From the NCBI RefSeq assembly GCF_027943255.1, contig NC_072894.1, positions 135,461,601 to 135,525,600 of the forward strand: a stretch of 64,000 nt of DNA, written 5' to 3'. The translations under genes were made by a program, and so were the position numbers. This document shows, piece by piece, positions 34,301 to 45,129 of this stretch (within the stretch, counting starts at the first letter, position 1; every line of letters begins with the position of its first letter). This stretch comes from Anastrepha obliqua (taxonomy: Eukaryota; Arthropoda; Insecta; Diptera; Tephritidae). Below the pieces are notes generated by a model. The model did no database searches, was not told the origin of the DNA, and worked only from the letters and a program-made list of their open reading frames with translations.

Positions 34301-35395
34301 TATAGCATAAAGCTGGCCACAAGCATGGTAGACCGAAACGTCAGCGAATAAAACTGGTCCATTTCTTGGACGTCGTTCTGGGCCCTCCCGAAGCAATACA
34401 GAAAGTAGTTCCGGAAAAGAAATTTCCCCAGAAGAGGAGGAGGTATTGTTTTAGTGACCAACTACTCTATGCAGTAGACGACGGTTCCTGTAAGAGCGAA
34501 GACATTTTGAACCCTACCTCACCCACCGAACAAGAACACAAAAACAAAATCAGCCAAGCTCAATAGTAGTATTCAGTAATCACTGCAAAAAAAGGTAACC
34601 TTAACCTTTACCTTTCTTTGAACTTAAAATTTAAAAAACCGCTTTTACACACTTGCAAGTGTTGATTTACTTGCAGAAACATAATTCTCAGCGAGGACAC
34701 CGCTAAGCATTTTTCATGTTCGTTCATAAGTAGACAATTAAAAAATCAGCGCATTGTATAATGACTTTTTGCTCGAAGCTGAGTGCAAGTAAAGTAAGAA
34801 AAAGGATCAAAAAACAGAAAAAGCATAAGTTCTAGTAAATCCAAGCACACACACACGTACCCTCTCTATCTAAACAAGTCTGACTACAATGACTTAATTA
34901 AGCAACAAACACCTAAGCGAGTGGCCACACAAACGCATATAAACTAAAATGCTACCCTAGTACAGAATTTAAGCTTTCTACTACTTTCACATATGGGCGA
35001 GTCTATTTAACAGCTGCACACGTTGCGTGTACGTGTCCAAAGGTAATTTGTCACACCAGCGCAGCACTTCTTGTCTATCGCTCACAAACTTACTCACATT
35101 CTTCGCGTGCTACTTCGTCTCGTCTCGTGGAACACGTACTTCATTTGTAAAGAAAGCACATAAGTACAAATGCCAACATTTTTACTTGTATAACTGTTTG
35201 TTTACTTACGTATATATGTACATTAGGTTCTGTAAATTTTGTTTTTTTTGTTTTTTGGTTTTTGACATCGTTTCTAACAGATGGTGATTACTTATTCTTA
35301 AAATTATAAAAAAGTCCACTAGCGCATAGGCTGAAATTCTTTTTCGAGCCCTCCAAATTTTAAAAGAAGCTTCCTTTGCTACTACGTCAAGCTAA
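34301..35395. other. Stretch without a recognised gene
   Basis: 34301-34620 is probably R1 3' UTR by position and higher GC content. Beyond it nothing is recognised. Confidence 0.4.
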
Positions 35396-35463
35396 TTCTT
35401 CTTCTTCTTCTTAGCTTCACAGTTTGTGATTGGCCATAGCTTCCAACAGCAATCTTCCTCCAT

Positions 35464-35495
<32 letters not shown>

Positions 35496-35690
35496 TGCTC
35501 CATTTTTATAATTACTACATCACTATCAAGTCTTCTTCGACTTCATCAAGCCATCTCTTTCTTGGTCGGTCTCTTTTTCTTCATCCTATTGGGCGTAAAG
35601 TAAACACTTTTTTTGGGATTCTTTCATCTGATATTCTTATCATGTGGCCAATCCAAAAGGAAGAAAATTCGTATGCAAAAGAAATTGTTA
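35396..35690 (-). mobile_element. RTE-type LINE 3' fragment, minus strand
   Basis: On the minus strand: WIGHMIRISDERIPKKVFTL, RPIG, one stop, then RPRKRWLDEVEEDLIVM. This is the end of an RTE-like reverse transcriptase (..GH..RM.DERIPKKVF..RP.G.R.RGRP..RW.D.V..DL). A (CT)n tract then interrupts the frame, and the copy closes with (GAA)n on the minus strand (35396-35412 as TTC repeats on +). It is a different subfamily from the copies at 40-54 kb. Confidence 0.75.
35468..35495. repeat. (CT)n microsatellite
   Basis: About 14 uninterrupted CT units inside the RTE tail. They break what would otherwise be its C-terminal frame. Confidence 0.95.
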
Positions 35691-35978
35691 AAAATCGGTG
35701 CGATTTTAAGGCGGCTTTAAGCTTTCCTTCTATTATACTAAAATAGAATGAGCTATAAAATTGCATGCACGGTAATTTGCCATAAAATTCTGATTGAAAT
35801 ATTTTAAGCTTTAATGACAGGTTGAAATTTATTTATATGGAAGAAAATTCTCAGCATCGTATGCAAAAAAATTGGTAAAAATTGTTGCAAATTTGATACG
35901 GCTTTAAGCTTTTCCTCTATTATACTAAAATTAAATGGCTCATAAAACTGCATGCACTGAAATCAAAAAAAAATATTA

Positions 35979-36928
35979 GGGGAAAATGGGGAGTTGTGAG
36001 ACACAGGGAGTTGTGAGACATTGTTACCTTTCGGCATTATTCATTTGTTTACATTCGATTTTAAGTGTCAACAAGTGTTCTCGATGCGATCTCACTTTTC
36101 GCTAGCATTAGTCATATTTACACGCATTCGACGCGTCTCTCCAGTTACTGTGTTTCGGAATTTCTCGGTAAGTTTTTTTCATCTTTTGTTTTGCGATACA
36201 TTCGATCAGTTGTTGAAGCAAATTGTAAATGTTAATATATTATATACAAATTATTAATTGTCCTATTAGCTTTGAATTTACACATTCACTTGGGCATGAA
36301 CGTTCGATGTGTTTATGAAAAAAAACGATTTGGGGAGTTGTAAAACAACAAATGTGGGGAGTTGTGAGACACCGTTTTTTTCGATCTTTTTCACCATCTT
36401 TCAGCAGCAATAATTTCAAGTTCATCAGAATTTGAAGAAGAAGAAGATTTTTGCATCATCTGCAAAGGTGCAATGCCGAAAAAGTTAAGCAGAAACAACT
36501 CCATTCATTGCAATGTATGCGATCGAGCTGTGCACCTAAAGTGTGCCAATTTACGAACTGGTTATTACACATGTTCTCACCTCGAATCATCAGATTGATG
36601 GCATTGCATTTTTTATACACTTTTTTATAACAATTGTCTTTTCTTTTTTATTTTTCATCTTAATAAAGAACTAACAACTAAAGTCATTTTTATTGATTTA
36701 CACCCGGGTGTCTCACAACTCCCCACATTCTTGTATTTTGTATTATATTTTATATTATTATATACAATTTTAATTTTAAGGAAAATTGTAGTTTTGTTAA
36801 ATAGGCCATACCAATAGCTTCCAGTATTCATTGACTAAAGATTCCATCGTTGACATATGCAGAATATTAAGATTTTGAGTAATACGGGTCCAAAAACAAA
36901 ACCCGTCTCACAACTCCCCATTCTCCCC
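35979..36928. mobile_element. 950-bp TA-flanked DNA transposon derivative with repeated terminal motif
   Basis: Ends are GGGGAAAATGGGGAGTTGTG at 35979 and the complement of GGGGAGAATGGGGAGTTGTG at 36928. These form 24-bp inverted repeats with one mismatch, and each is flanked by TA (35977-35978 and 36929-36930). A 15-bp word of the TIR, GGGGAGTTGTGAGAC, recurs inside: 35988-36002, 36006-36019, 36332-36346 (two changes) and 36356-36370 direct; 36710-36724 and 36905-36919 inverted. The TA duplication suggests the Tc1/mariner/pogo superfamily. The interior keeps a PHD-finger-like coding remnant with plausible splice signals but no catalytic core, so this is an internally deleted copy. Confidence 0.85.
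36401..36598 (+). pseudogene. PHD-finger-like last-exon remnant of the 950-bp element
   Basis: Begins after a plausible 3' splice site (CACCATCTTTCAG, ending about 36402) and runs SSSEFEEEEDFCIICKGAM, then NNSIHCNVCDRAVHLKCANL, RTGYYTCSHLESSD, to a TGA at 36597. The spacing is C-x2-C-x15-C-x2-C-x4-H-x2-C-x9-C, close to the first part of a PHD finger (C4HC3). An acidic stretch followed by a Cys/His finger at the C-terminus is known from some pogo-like transposases. A candidate 5' splice site, TCTCG then GTAAGT, is at 36164-36174. The remainder of the gene is missing. The transposase assignment is inference. Confidence 0.55.
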
Positions 36929-36930
36929 TA

Positions 36931-38586
36931 CGATTAATAATTTTTAAGCTTTGATGAAAGTTTTTTGAAATTTACTAATTTTTTTTTTTATTTTTATGAA
37001 GTTCGGAACTTTGACTTCAAAAGTTTTTAATACGAAATTATTTTATAATTCATTCTTTTTTCCCAAGAAATCAACAAAATATTCTAGCATATAAAATATT
37101 GGGATTATTGTAAAAAGATTAAATGACCTTAACGCTCGCTTGTCTTAAAATTTTGGGAACCTGAAACTGACTTAAGGGCTATGCTCTAATACATTTTATT
37201 CTTATAATTATATGTACAATCCAGGGCTATAGTTCCATATTCATGGACCCGCCTTAATGTTCATCCATATATACTTAGCAGATTATACTTATCATTGAAG
37301 TGGTTTACCGAGCTGCGCAGGCCGCTGTTCTTTCAATGCATCCTTTATAATTATCAAGTGTCTGCTGATGAAGAATGCCCGCCGACACTTTTACTCTCAG
37401 AAGTTAATGCTTATTACTGTAGTTTCTATTATTGTTGTCATTCTCACACTTTGCACTCTCCGTGACTGCAGTGGCTTGTTAGCCACATCTTGATGCCTTA
37501 CTAGGCTACAATCTCCATTATTTTTCTTATAATACAGCGAAGCTGAAGTCTGCATGTCTGTTTGTTGGCATAATTTCACAGTTGGCAACGTCCATCGCAT
37601 AATGCGCTATAAAAGTATTCAGACAAACAGCTGTCACATACTCGGCGCATGCAAAAGGAAGTTTGCTTTTTTTGCGTTTTTGTTTGCAAGCAAAGAATTA
37701 CAATTATTTTTGTTCGCAAAACCACAAGTTCTCTTACTTGCCAACTACTTCATTTCTTATGCAGATTGTCATTATTATAATTACACACTCACTGGCACTT
37801 CACTGCCGGTGCGCCTGCCTTGAGGAAGATGAGCCTCTGCATCTTCATCACACCGACATGATTTTCTTACATGGCAGTTTTAAATATTTGCCTAATTATT
37901 TTTTCACATTTGTCTCAGTCGTTCAGCGCCTCAAGTCACTTTGTTGCAGCTTCTTGTAATGGGATAATGACAATGTGGCGTCTTGTTATGTTTGCATTTG
38001 GCCTTCTTATTACCGTCACTTTATGGATTTTGAGCGCTTCTCACGCTTTCGAAGTTTCATCTTGGCTGCGGCTGGTGATCTTTTGTTGTCGATTATCCTT
38101 ATTAAAATTTGCAGTGCATTATAATGTATGAAATGTGAGAATGTAGTTGGAAGTAAGTAAGTAAAGAAATATATAAAATACCAAAGAAACGAATAAGTGC
38201 AGAATAGTTTACTGTTTCAATGCATAAATTCTGATGCTAAGCAACGAAAATCAACAGATTATCCATTCTTAGCTCTTAAAGTTTCTTTCTACCTCTTTTA
38301 CTTCGATAAGTGGCTTAATACAAAAAGGTTCATACAAACATAGGAAAATCACTTTCTAATCTGATTTTTTATTATATTAAATTTTTATGCTACAAAGGCT
38401 GTTAGTTTGATGGAGATACGTGGATTGAGAGTTTGCACTTCGAACTCATGATCTTTTGTGCCCTCTTTGTGCCGCTTACATTTCTGGTCTAACAATGGAG
38501 TAACCACTGGTGGCAGAAAACACATTAAAACATGAAGAAATCAAAAAAATGTTGACCAAAAGTAGATATTCCGTATAAAATTAGAG
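36931..38586. other. Stretch without a recognised gene
   Basis: Nothing recognised; frames at 37554-38131 are overlapping and hydrophobic without domain resemblance. Confidence 0.4.
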
Positions 38587-38860
38587 CATTGAAGCTAAAT
38601 GTCAATTCCAGAACCTTTACTTATACACTCATCCGCTCCTTCATTTCCCTCCACTCCAGAGTGGCCAGGGACCAACAAAGTGTGGAATTGTGTTGTATTG
38701 TTGGATAAGCGAGAGCGACATCCTGCACTCTTCAACACATCTTGAACTGATGCGCGCATCCAGTGCCTTGATCGCTGCTTGACTATCAACAAAAACAGTG
38801 AGGTATGCCAGAGGTAAGTCCATTTTGTTTTATGGGTTTTGCTCTTAATTAAAAACAAAA
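38587..38860 (-). mobile_element. LINE RNase H fragment, minus strand
   Basis: Minus strand reads LPLAYLTVFVDSQAAIKALD, then ISSRCVEECR, and in the next frame LVPGHSGVEGNEGADECISK. DSQAAIKAL and VPGHSG.EGNE.AD are the central and C-terminal catalytic-region motifs of LINE RNase H domains. One frame change separates them and nothing else of the element remains. Confidence 0.85.
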
Positions 38861-39605
38861 GCTCGCACGGAAGCTCAGTCTAACGTGATTACTGCGCTCT
38901 CTCAAACCCACACAACCGCATTACATAATCTGACTTGTATTCACTAATTATTTAATCCATTATATAAAACTATCAAACAAACAACACACAAAAACTAAGA
39001 AAATGAAATAACATCACTCAAAAGTCGTAAAATGTGGAGTCTCGTGAAAAGGAGGGAGGCGAAAGCAAGCATCACTACAATCACAGCAGTTGCCTGCTTT
39101 TTGCCTGAATTTCTGCATTTACTGTTATCTCTAACGCGCTGGCATTTTACTGATTTTAAATCTCACTGACGTTTTTAATAATATTATGCCACTTGCTTTT
39201 TTCAACAGTCAGCTCGTTTACTTGTCTGCTTTCCATTTTTTTCTCTCATTATCCTTTCCCTTGCTTCTGGCTTAGTGTTGATTTTTAAATGTAATTTCTG
39301 CTCATTGTTTTTTAATGTTTTGTGGTATAACAGCGCAATAAATCGGTTAAGTCAGCAACCATTTGTCTCTAGTTTATGTTTATGTTAACAAATGTACACA
39401 TGTACACTCACAAATTCACAAGTGCATACACCAGAGGAAATGCATACAAAGCGAATGGCGCGCGAAGACAAATGTTGATCATACGCTACGGTAGACAATC
39501 ATTAGAGCTGTTGAGTGTGCATTATTTTTTTATAGCTGCTTTGATTTTATGTGGTTCTACAAGTAGATGGCAGTGTGGACTCTTACTTAAATTTATTTTA
39601 AGTAC
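38861..39605. other. Stretch without a recognised gene
   Basis: Nothing recognised on either strand. Confidence 0.4.
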
Positions 39606-39779
39606 TCACAAGCTATTTCCGATCTGATAGGGGTTTATACCACAAAATAAGGAAGCATTGCGATTTATGATATATTTTGTGTCAAACAAAGCACTTGCTG
39701 CTTCTTCTCGTCCATTTTTTATTCTTCTCGATTTAGAAAGTGTGTTTTCTCTTTCAATAGTAATGGAGGTAATAGCGAG

Positions 39780-39929
39780 ATTGCATATCTGTGATAAAAA
39801 ACTTCTCACTCTTACAGTATCGGCACCATAAACATCATTCACAATTTCAGCGGCCTTTGCTTGCATTTTCGCCATTCGCGTGAAATGTAAACCAGTGTGA
39901 AATGTCACCTTCACAACGAGGATAAACAT
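39780..39929 (-). mobile_element. mariner relic within the direct repeat
   Basis: Minus strand gives RMAKMQAKAAEIVNDVYGAD followed by TVRVRSFLSQI. It aligns with SQVAEVVNGVYGVDTAAA of the relic at 5120-5450 (DNA words GCTGAA.TTGTGAATG.TGTTTATGGTG). It is the first helix-turn-helix segment of a mariner transposase and continues as an open frame of unrelated residues down to 39606. The equivalent segment is duplicated at 43204-43320. Confidence 0.6.
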
Positions 39930-40059
39930 TAAATTGTTTGATCGATCCTTTGGGAGGTATCACTCACTAGAGCCATCCACCAAGAAAATAATGGATTTAT
40001 TTTTTTTACACTAAAATTTCATTGAACCGCAAATACTTATGCATATTTATCATTTTCAA
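39785..40059. repeat. Long direct repeat flanking the RTE insertion, left copy
   Basis: Starts ATATCTGTGATAAAAAACTT and ends TTATCATTTTCAA at the exact point where RTE 5' sequence begins. The right copy is 43204-43489, starting directly after the RTE (GAA)n tail. The copies differ by substitutions and one replacement of a short segment in the middle (39880-39900 against about 43295-43325). Confidence 0.9.
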
Positions 40060-40305
40060 TGTGTAGAAGTTCCATGTGTAGAAGTCCACGCAAGTGGGGA
40101 AAGTTACTGATCGCCATTCACTTGGAAATGGCCAGGCCGATTCTTCTGCATATGGTTCAAGCAGCTCACAACGGCCGGGATTAGCCCACGTATCCTCTGG
40201 GTAGCTCCCGAACACCCGGGAGTGAGCTAACGTGAGAAGGCGAAACATTCCAGGATAGCTGGTTGTGCGTTGGGTTTGGGACCCGCCACTTAAAAATCCC
40301 CCCCA
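40060..40305 (+). promoter_or_regulatory. RTE copy 1 5' UTR
   Basis: Contains GAAAGTTACTGATCGCC, GATTCTTCTGCATATGGTTC, CGTATCCTCTGGGTAGCTCC and GGGTTTGGGACCCGCC. Each has a diverged counterpart in the same order at 47468-47690, so this is transposon leader sequence and not host DNA. In RTE elements the leader is where an internal promoter would lie; no promoter motif was identified. Confidence 0.75.
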
Positions 40306-41149
40306 ATGAAAAGTTTAAAAAAGCCTCGGATGAGACCTCCCTATGCTGATGACGACCACTGCAAACGAAATAAGGATTACGATTTGAGGGCATGCACCTG
40401 GAATGTCCGGTCCCTCAATGGGGAAGGTGCCACTGCCCGGCTGGTTGATGTCCTCGTGAGAGTAAAGGCTGACATCACATTCAAGAGATGCGATGGACGA
40501 GACAAGGCAGTAAAAGAGTAGGACCTTGTGACGTTTACTACAGCTGTCATGTAAAGGAGCGCAAATTCGGTGTCGGAAAACACCGAGAGAGTTGTGTGAG
40601 AGAGACTTCGTCGCCAAGTACTGTCGTTCACTCCGGTGGACGAGCGTCTCGCAACGATCCGCATCAAAGCCCGTTTTTTTAACATATCGCTAATTTGCGC
40701 CCACGCCCTGACGGAAGTGAAAGACGATGTGACCAAAGATTCCTTCTATGAGCGCTTGGAACGTTCCTATGAGCGCTGCCCCCGCCACGGCATAAAAATC
40801 GTGCTTGGCGACTTCAACGCCAGGGTGGGCAAGGAGGGAATTTTTGGTTCCACAGTCGGAAAATTCAGCCTGCACAACGAAACATCTGGTAACGGACAGA
40901 GGCTGATCGACTTCGCCAGGGCCCGAAACATGGAAGTCTGCAGCTCCAGATTCCAGCATAAGAATTAAGAAGATTCACCAAGCGACCTAGCTGGCTCCTG
41001 ATCGAAAAACACGAAACCAGATCGATCATGTTGTGATAGATGGAAGACACGCTTCTAGTGTATTAGATGTACGTATGATCCGAAGACCCAACATCGACTC
41101 GGATCACTACCTTGTTGCAGCAAAAAACGTACATCTACCTACGTAAAGA
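40306..41149 (+). pseudogene. RTE copy 1 endonuclease region
   Basis: Starts near the ATG at 40306 or 40332. AP-endonuclease motifs in order: CTWNVRSLNGEGATARL, VLVRVKADIT (the following catalytic-Glu segment QELRW, seen in copy 2, is disrupted), FNISLICAHALTEVKDD, IVLGDFNARVGKEG, and SDHYLVAA just before 41125. Two or more frame changes occur (around 40500, 40590 and 40970). The QELRW glutamate is lost. A TAA at 41144-41146, followed by AGAATG, separates this region from the RT region. Compared with copy 2, about 26 bases are missing after CTTGTTGCAGC (about 41120). Confidence 0.85.
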
Positions 41150-43178
41150 ATGTTCGACATCGAAAAGCTGCAATCACAACAGATAGCCAGAAGATTCGCC
41201 ACTCGACTCTCACTCCTCCTCTCAGAGAGCACTGCCCAACAAACCGGCAAGCACGAACAATGGAGCAACATTTCTCATTCTCTACGTACCGCCGCCGAAG
41301 AAGAAATCGGATTCCGGCGAGCCCGAAAAAACAATTGTTCCGACGAGGAATGTCATGCTGCCGCACAAAGAAAGAATGCCGCCTATAGAGCCACGCAGCC
41401 ATGTGGGATCGCTACAGAGAGCTGAAAAAGGAAGAGAGACGTATTATCCGACAGAAGAAACGGGAAGCCGAAATACGTGAGTGCGGGGAGCTTGAGATGT
41501 TAGCCAATAGGAACAACCCCCGAAAATTCTACCAGAAAGTTCGGCGGCTTACAGAAGGTTTTAAGACTGGGGCGTTTTCCTGTAAGAACAAAGACGGCGA
41601 TCTGGTGACTGACGTACAGAACATTCTTAAATTATGGAGGGAACACTTCTCGAACCTGTTAAACAGTGACAGCTGCGCATGTCACAGAGAGTGTGAAGAT
41701 CCCGATACCCCAATCGTTGACGACGGAATTGTCGTTCCGCTACCCGATCATGACGAGGTGAGAATAGCGATAACGCGGCTAAAGAACAACAAAGCCGGTG
41801 AGGAGCTAGTAAGGTGCATGCATCAGTTCCTATGCAAAATATGGTCGGATGAAAGCATGCCTGCCGATTGGAATTTAAGTGTGCTCTGCCCAATCCATAA
41901 GAAGGGCGATCCTGCAATTTGTGCCAATTACCGCGGGATTAGTCTTCTAAATATCGCCTATAAGGTTCCAGCGCGCGTATTGTGTGAAAGGCTGAAGCCC
42001 ACCGTCAACCAACTGATTGGACCTTATCAGTGTGGCTTCAAACCTGGAAAGTCTACCATCAACCAAATATTCACAATACGCCAAATCTTGGAAAAGGCCC
42101 TTGAAAGGAGAATCTGCATACGACAGTACGGAAAGGAGTTATCTGTATGCCGCGATGTCTGAATTTGGTATCCCCGCAAAACTAAGCTATGTAAGATGAC
42201 GTTGCTCAGCACCAGCAGCGCCGTCAGAATTGGGAAGGACCTCTCCGAGCCGTTTTATACCAAACGAGGTTTCAGACAGGGTGACTCCCTGTCGTGTGAC
42301 TTCTTTAACCTGATGTTGGAGAGCATCGTACGAGCAGCAGAACTTAATCGCTCAGGCACAATATTTTATAAGAGCGTACAATTGCTGGCGTATGCCGATG
42401 ATATTGACATCATTGACCTTAACAACCGCTGTTAGTTCTGCCTTCTCCAAACTGGATAAAGAACGAGGTCAAAACGAACGAGGACAAAACGAAGTATCTC
42501 CTGTTTTCAAACAAACAGTCGGCGCACTCGCGTATCGGCAACCACGTCACTGTTGACAGTTATAATTTCGAGGTTGTAAAAGACTTCGTTTATTTAGGAA
42601 CCAGCATTAACACCAATAACAATGTCAGTCTGGAAATCCAACGTAGAATCTCTCTTGCCAACAAGTGCTACTTTGGACTAAGTAGGCAACTGAGCAGTAA
42701 AGTCCTCTCTCGACGAACAAAACTAACCCTCCACAAGACTCTCATCATGCCCGTCCTAACATATGGCGCAGAAGCTTGGACGATGACAACATCGGATGAA
42801 GCGACGCTTGGAGCGTTCGAGAGAAAGATTCTGCGTAAGATTTTTGGACCTTTGCACGTTGGCAACGGCGAATATCGTAGACGATGGAACGATGAGCTGT
42901 ATGAACTTTACGACGACATAGACATAGCGCAGCGAATAAAGATCCAGCGGCTACGTTGGCTGGGTCATGTCGTCCGAATGGATACAAACGCTCCGGCTTT
43001 GAAAGTATTCGATGCGGTACCAGCTGGTGGTAGTAGAGGAAGAGGAAGGCCTCCTCTGCGTTGGAAAGATCAGGTCGAGAAGGACTTGGCTTCACTTGGT
43101 GTGTCCAATTGGCGCCGGTTAGCACGAGAAAGAAACGACTGGCGCGCTTTGTTAAACTCGGCCAAAATAAGCGGTTAA
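41150..43178 (+). pseudogene. RTE copy 1 reverse-transcriptase region
   Basis: Visible blocks: MFDIEKLQSQQIARRF, a long open frame at 41401-42162 with LANRNNPRKFYQKVRRLTEG and SVLCPIHKKGDP, NYRGISLLNIAYK, and PYQCGFKPGKSTINQIFTIR. After a deletion come GFRQGDSLSCDFFNLMLE (42265-42320) and YADDIDII (about 42391-42414), then YLGTSINTNNN, AEAWTMTTSDE, RWLGHVVRMDTNA and RGRGRPPLRWKDQVEKDL. Two in-element deletions are clear against copy 2. One removes AGADGLPAELFKHG (about 41795). The other removes the motif A segment VDFKAAYDS (about 42110), including a catalytic Asp. It cannot encode active enzyme. Confidence 0.9.
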
Positions 43179-43203
43179 CGCGCCAATTAAGAAGAAGAAG
43201 AAG

Positions 43204-43489
43204 ATATCTGTGATAAAAAAACTTCTCACTCTTACAGTATCGGCACCATAAACATCATTTACATTTTTAGCGGCCTTTGCTTGCATTTTCGCCAGTGGAA
43301 TGGAAAAAACAAAAAACAGCAATAGTGTGAAATGTTACCTTCACAACGAGGATAAACATTAAATTGTTTGATCGATACTTTGGGAGATATCAGTCACTAG
43401 AGCCATCCACCAAGAAAATAATGGATTTATGTTTTTTACACTAAAATTTCATTGAACTGCAAATACTTATGCACATTTATCATTTTCAA
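43204..43489. repeat. Long direct repeat flanking the RTE insertion, right copy
   Basis: Begins ATATCTGTGATAAAAAAACT directly after the (GAA)n tail of RTE copy 1 and ends TTATCATTTTCAA. It includes the same mariner relic as the left copy (39785-40059). Confidence 0.9.
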
Positions 43490-45129
43490 CACTATTTCAC
43501 ACAAAATTATTGCTTCTATTGCAATCGTCAGCATTTAGTAATTTTCTGTGAAAATATTTTTCTTTACTGACAACACAAAGTTTAGCAAAGAAAAGAAAAG
43601 GTCAAAGTGAAAATCGCATTTTACGCGACGGATTTAGCTGATGTAGTTCAAATGACTGACAAACTGAGTGACTGACGACCTGACTATCTGACTTACTGTC
43701 TGACAAGCTGTCACAACAATTGCGTCGAAGACGCGAGAAAATAGCAGCTGTTGAAATGAAATGGCGAAATGAAAATACGAAAATTAAAGTGTTTGCCGTC
43801 ATTTGGTTTCTTTGCGTCTTGGCCACTGCTCTTCGTAACTCTTTTTTCTATCTCTTTTTTCGCTTTTCCACTTTTTCTAAGCCTTTGTGCGCCGCTAAGC
43901 AAATATAGCGGTAGTTGAGTACGGAAATGACGCCGCAAAGGCGTGACACGCAGCTGACTGCAGCTTTGTTCCTTTGGCAAGTTACAAATACAAGTTACCT
44001 ACACTCACACAAAAGACAAATAAATTCAGACTGAGCCGTACACATTGCGCTCGGTGTGTATCTGCTGCATATTCATGCCTCAGAACGTTTACTATTGCCA
44101 CTTACTTTATGGCAACGTGCTTGCAGTCAGTCAGTGCAAAGTTGTGCCATTGTAGTCAATTTGCCTGTGTTACAGGGCAGTGCATTAGTATTCGTATCAA
44201 GCAACTCATGGCAGCATACTGAAGCTGTCTGTATTTTGTTCACCACTTTGTTCATCATGGAAGTTGTGACATTCAACAAAATATTTGTACATTCATTCAT
44301 TCCACAGTGAAGATCATTCATTGTTCATTTACTTATTCTCTGTTTTTTTTTTTTTGGATTTCTGATTTGTTTGCGTCTGAAAACCAATACAAACGCGGCA
44401 TTTAGAGAACTGTATCATATTATTTGGTAAAATTTTAATTTAGCTGCTTTCGTCACAAGCAAACAGGAAGTCATTTCTTCGCTCTTCTTCTACATCTTTC
44501 AAAAAAATTTCTCAAGTACTCATGCACGCGCACTCACAAGCCAGAGTATGCGGAGTGAAGTGTGTTGTTGCGAAATTGCATCTATTTTGCTAACTGCATA
44601 GACTTAATTAAGTCACTGAGTCATTGACGCCTGAAAACTTTCGTTATTTATCTTCGCTCTCATCATGACACTTACGAATTGCATGACAACATAAGTAAGT
44701 GCCACGCTCATGAGACGTAAGCGACAATCAAATAGCAAAATCTTCATCACAAACTACTTTAAAAAGCAATTAACTTCTACGATTTTCCGTCTTGTTCTCC
44801 ATCACATACGCGGCATTTAATGGTTATTACGCCTAGTTATATACTTCAATTTCAACGCTCTGCTTATCACTTTGAAGCATCTGTTGCATGCGGCAAATGT
44901 AAATGGCAACGCCTGTCGCAAGATTTATATACAAAAATATAATTATGAAAAATATAATTGCAAAAAAAATGTATTTTTTTATATTATGAATAATATTTAA
45001 ATTTACTATTTTATTAATTTTTATTATTTAATTTATTGCGGTTATCTGACGACCGAGTTAATGTATAATTTTTTGGTTATTTCAACAACCTACGGATACA
45101 TATGTATATTGTAGAATGCGTTAACTGAC
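43490..45129. other. AT-rich stretch without a recognised gene
   Basis: Nothing recognised on either strand. Sequence right of 43490 should be the original continuation of the pre-insertion locus. Confidence 0.4.

Larger units (their letters stand above)
40060..43203 (+). mobile_element. RTE-clade LINE, 5'-complete but degraded copy (copy 1)
   Basis: Begins with a tandem 15-mer (TGTGTAGAAGT.C at 40060 and 40075), followed by a GC-richer 5' UTR, an AP-like endonuclease region, a reverse-transcriptase region and a (GAA)n 3' terminus after ACGCGCCAATTA (43178-43189). Frame breaks and two internal deletions inactivate it. It is flanked by direct repeats of about 280 bp. The endonuclease region matches what databases often label craniofacial development protein 2-like, a known mis-annotation of RTE endonucleases. 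Confidence 0.92.

Noticed and set aside
33515..34396. Minus-strand frames of 150 and 128 codons at 33515-33967 and 34010-34396
   Set aside because: Antisense of the R1-clade fragment, whose sense strand shows the recognised motifs.
36430..36450. (GAA)n run as another RTE 3' tail
   Set aside because: It encodes the acidic stretch of the PHD-like exon inside the TA-flanked element and is not preceded by RTE sequence.
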